A stretch of 64,000 nucleotides of DNA from DASRHT01 sp035293765 (GTDB taxonomy: Bacteria; Chloroflexota; Ktedonobacteria; Ktedonobacterales; Ktedonobacteraceae). Position numbers and translations under genes: made by a program. Shown piece after piece: positions 63,110 to 64,000 of the stretch; within the stretch, counting starts at the first letter, position 1; every line of letters starts with the position of its first letter. The notes beneath the pieces were generated by a model that did not search any database, was not told where the DNA came from, and was given only the letters and a program-made list of their open reading frames with translations. The stretch is from assembly GCA_035293765.1 (NCBI GenBank), contig DATGMF010000036.1:6610-70609 (forward strand). Reading direction: 5' to 3'.

Positions 63110-63427
63110 TTACACGCTCCTTAACCACACAGATCAACAGGAGAATTATTGGTTTCTCTCTAACAGAAGATCAGCTAAGATATGCCAAATGTTACATTTA
63201 GAACAAAATTCCCATTTATTTGTCGCTGGCACATCATCTCGATTATTTTACAGCATAAGTCATAAATTGTACATAAATTATTTTAATAGACATAATGCAT
63301 TTCTGATAGTTTTAAACTCGCTTCTAGGTTTTGCAAAGAATATCAATGCGGGGCAATACAAAGGGAGGCAGAGTGATTCAGGGCTATTTACTGCTCCGCC
63401 AGAAGTCCTGAAAGCTAAATCAAAAGG
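63110..63427. other. AT-rich promoter region of the defence cluster
   Basis: Between the sigma gene and an ISAs1 remnant. It holds a 13-bp palindrome listed separately and weak -35/-10-like text (TTGTTC and TATCTT on the minus strand, 18 bp apart); neither is certain. No gene is seen. Confidence 0.4.
63187..63199 (-). promoter_or_regulatory. 13-bp palindrome, possible operator of the defence cluster
   Basis: AAATGT-T-ACATTT is a perfect inverted repeat with a central base, about 78 nt before the sigma gene start. It falls inside the possible promoter spacer. The binding protein is unknown. Confidence 0.35.
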
Positions 63428-63479
63428 ATCAGTCCTCGTTCAAGTGATGATAACCAAACATCACGAAACGAGGACTGAT
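63428..63479 (+). repeat. Long hairpin just upstream of transposase start
   Basis: ATCAGTCCTCGTT (63428-63440) pairs with AACGAGGACTGAT (63467-63479); an inner TGATG/CATCA stem extends it. It ends 5 nt before the ATG, over the ribosome-binding region, as is known for IS elements that block read-through translation. Confidence 0.65.
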
Positions 63480-63484
63480 GCGAG

Positions 63485-63880
63485 ATGAACTATATCATAG
63501 TCAAAGAAGCCAGGGAACTGGCGGGATGGAAAGCAGAAAGGGAAGCCTTGTCGGTGTATGAAGCGTTGGAAAAGCTGGAAGACAAACGAAGGGCGCAAGG
63601 GAAACGGTATTCGCTAGCGCTGCTGCTCACCTGCATCCTGCTGGCAAAAATGGCTGGGGAAACGACGTTGCAGGCGATCACCGAATGGGTGCGCCTGCGC
63701 GGGGCCTGGTTGCAACAGGTCTTGCCAGTACGAAGTAGGACAAGTCTTTTGTCTGCGCCGAAGAGTGCATTACCCACTCAAATGCACGCAGGGGGGCGTC
63801 TACGGCTTCACCAGCTTGACGCCGAAACAAGCGGGAACGGTGCGCTTACTCGGACTTATCCGGGAACACTGGGCGATTGA
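63485..63880 (+). mobile_element. ISAs1-family transposase remnant
   Basis: The N-terminal H-repeat-associated domain (ALEKLEDKRRAQGKRYSLAL, TTLQAITEWVRLRGAWLQQV) is followed, after a large deletion and frameshift near 63712-63735, by C-terminal text FCLRRRVHYPLKCTQGGVYG, FTSLTPKQAGTVRLLGLIRE, HWAIE. The DDE core is missing, so it cannot transpose by itself. Confidence 0.8.
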
Positions 63881-64000
63881 AATAGTCTAATCGCAAATGA
63901 CAAAAACGAAAGGTTTCCCCTTTGGGAGAGGTGGGGATCACATAGCGGATCTCCACCTCTTCCCCGGTGACCACAACACGGTCAATTAACAACTCGATGA
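63846..64000 (-). pseudogene. C-terminal end of a serine recombinase, cut by window edge and IS remnant
   Basis: Minus-strand frame reads LLIDRVVVTGEEVEIRYVIP, TSPKGETFRFCHLRLDYF and then runs into antisense ISAs1 sequence to a TAA at 63846-63848. The motif is typical of the end of large serine recombinases. Homology stops at about 63880. Upstream part lies beyond the window. Confidence 0.6.

Overview
The window looks like a chromosome segment of a Ktedonobacteria-type Chloroflexota (inference from gene content). Features pointing that way are a group 3b hydrogenase, remnants of a group 1h-type uptake hydrogenase, an ADP-forming acyl-CoA synthetase fused to a GNAT domain, pyruvate:ferredoxin oxidoreductase, huge RHS proteins and many decayed transposases. 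No rRNA, tRNA or CRISPR array was seen.

About 1-37.8 kb is an energy, redox and stress region. It holds a sulfide:quinone oxidoreductase/TusA/DsrE cluster, OsmC, a degenerate fusion of a [NiFe] hydrogenase large subunit with its maturation protease, hypA-F-C-C'-D-E, and a convergent group 3b hydrogenase operon (beta, cyclic-nucleotide-binding protein, gamma, delta, alpha). Further on are a duplicated-domain surface protein, an alpha/beta hydrolase, an acyltransferase, a Lon-like protease, an M50 protease with CBS domains, MurB, the synthetase-GNAT fusion, an APH/AAA kinase, a flavodoxin-NifJ-dihydroorotate-dehydrogenase-like operon, a P-type ATPase remnant, a lipoprotein, an HdeD-like protein and a truncated universal stress protein. 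Eleven intergenic stretches in this part carry tandem TGTGA-type boxes phased at about 11 bp, typically 11-21-11, pointing toward the downstream gene. They look like binding sites of one response regulator. The gene content resembles mycobacterial DosR hypoxia/dormancy regulons.

About 37.8-47.3 kb is a decayed and accessory zone. It has broken pieces of a universal stress gene, formate-tetrahydrofolate ligase, a putative transposase and an AAC(3)-like acetyltransferase, then a small membrane protein, a 2.2-kilo-residue secreted RHS protein preceded by a DUF2690 secreted protein, and an IS3-type integrase remnant.

About 47.3-63.1 kb is the most interesting part: eleven genes on the minus strand with overlaps or very short gaps. 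In transcription order they are an ECF-like sigma factor, a small cytosolic protein (possible anti-sigma), an ImmA/IrrE metallopeptidase, a NurA-like nuclease, a HerA-like ATPase, SbcD/Mre11, SbcC/Rad50 and a complete Wadjet set JetA-JetB-JetC-JetD. This joins the archaeal-type end-resection quartet (HerA-NurA-Mre11-Rad50) to a plasmid-cutting SMC system, with its own apparent sigma/protease control. It is flanked by IS remnants and, at the right edge, by the end of a serine recombinase, as expected of a mobile defence island.
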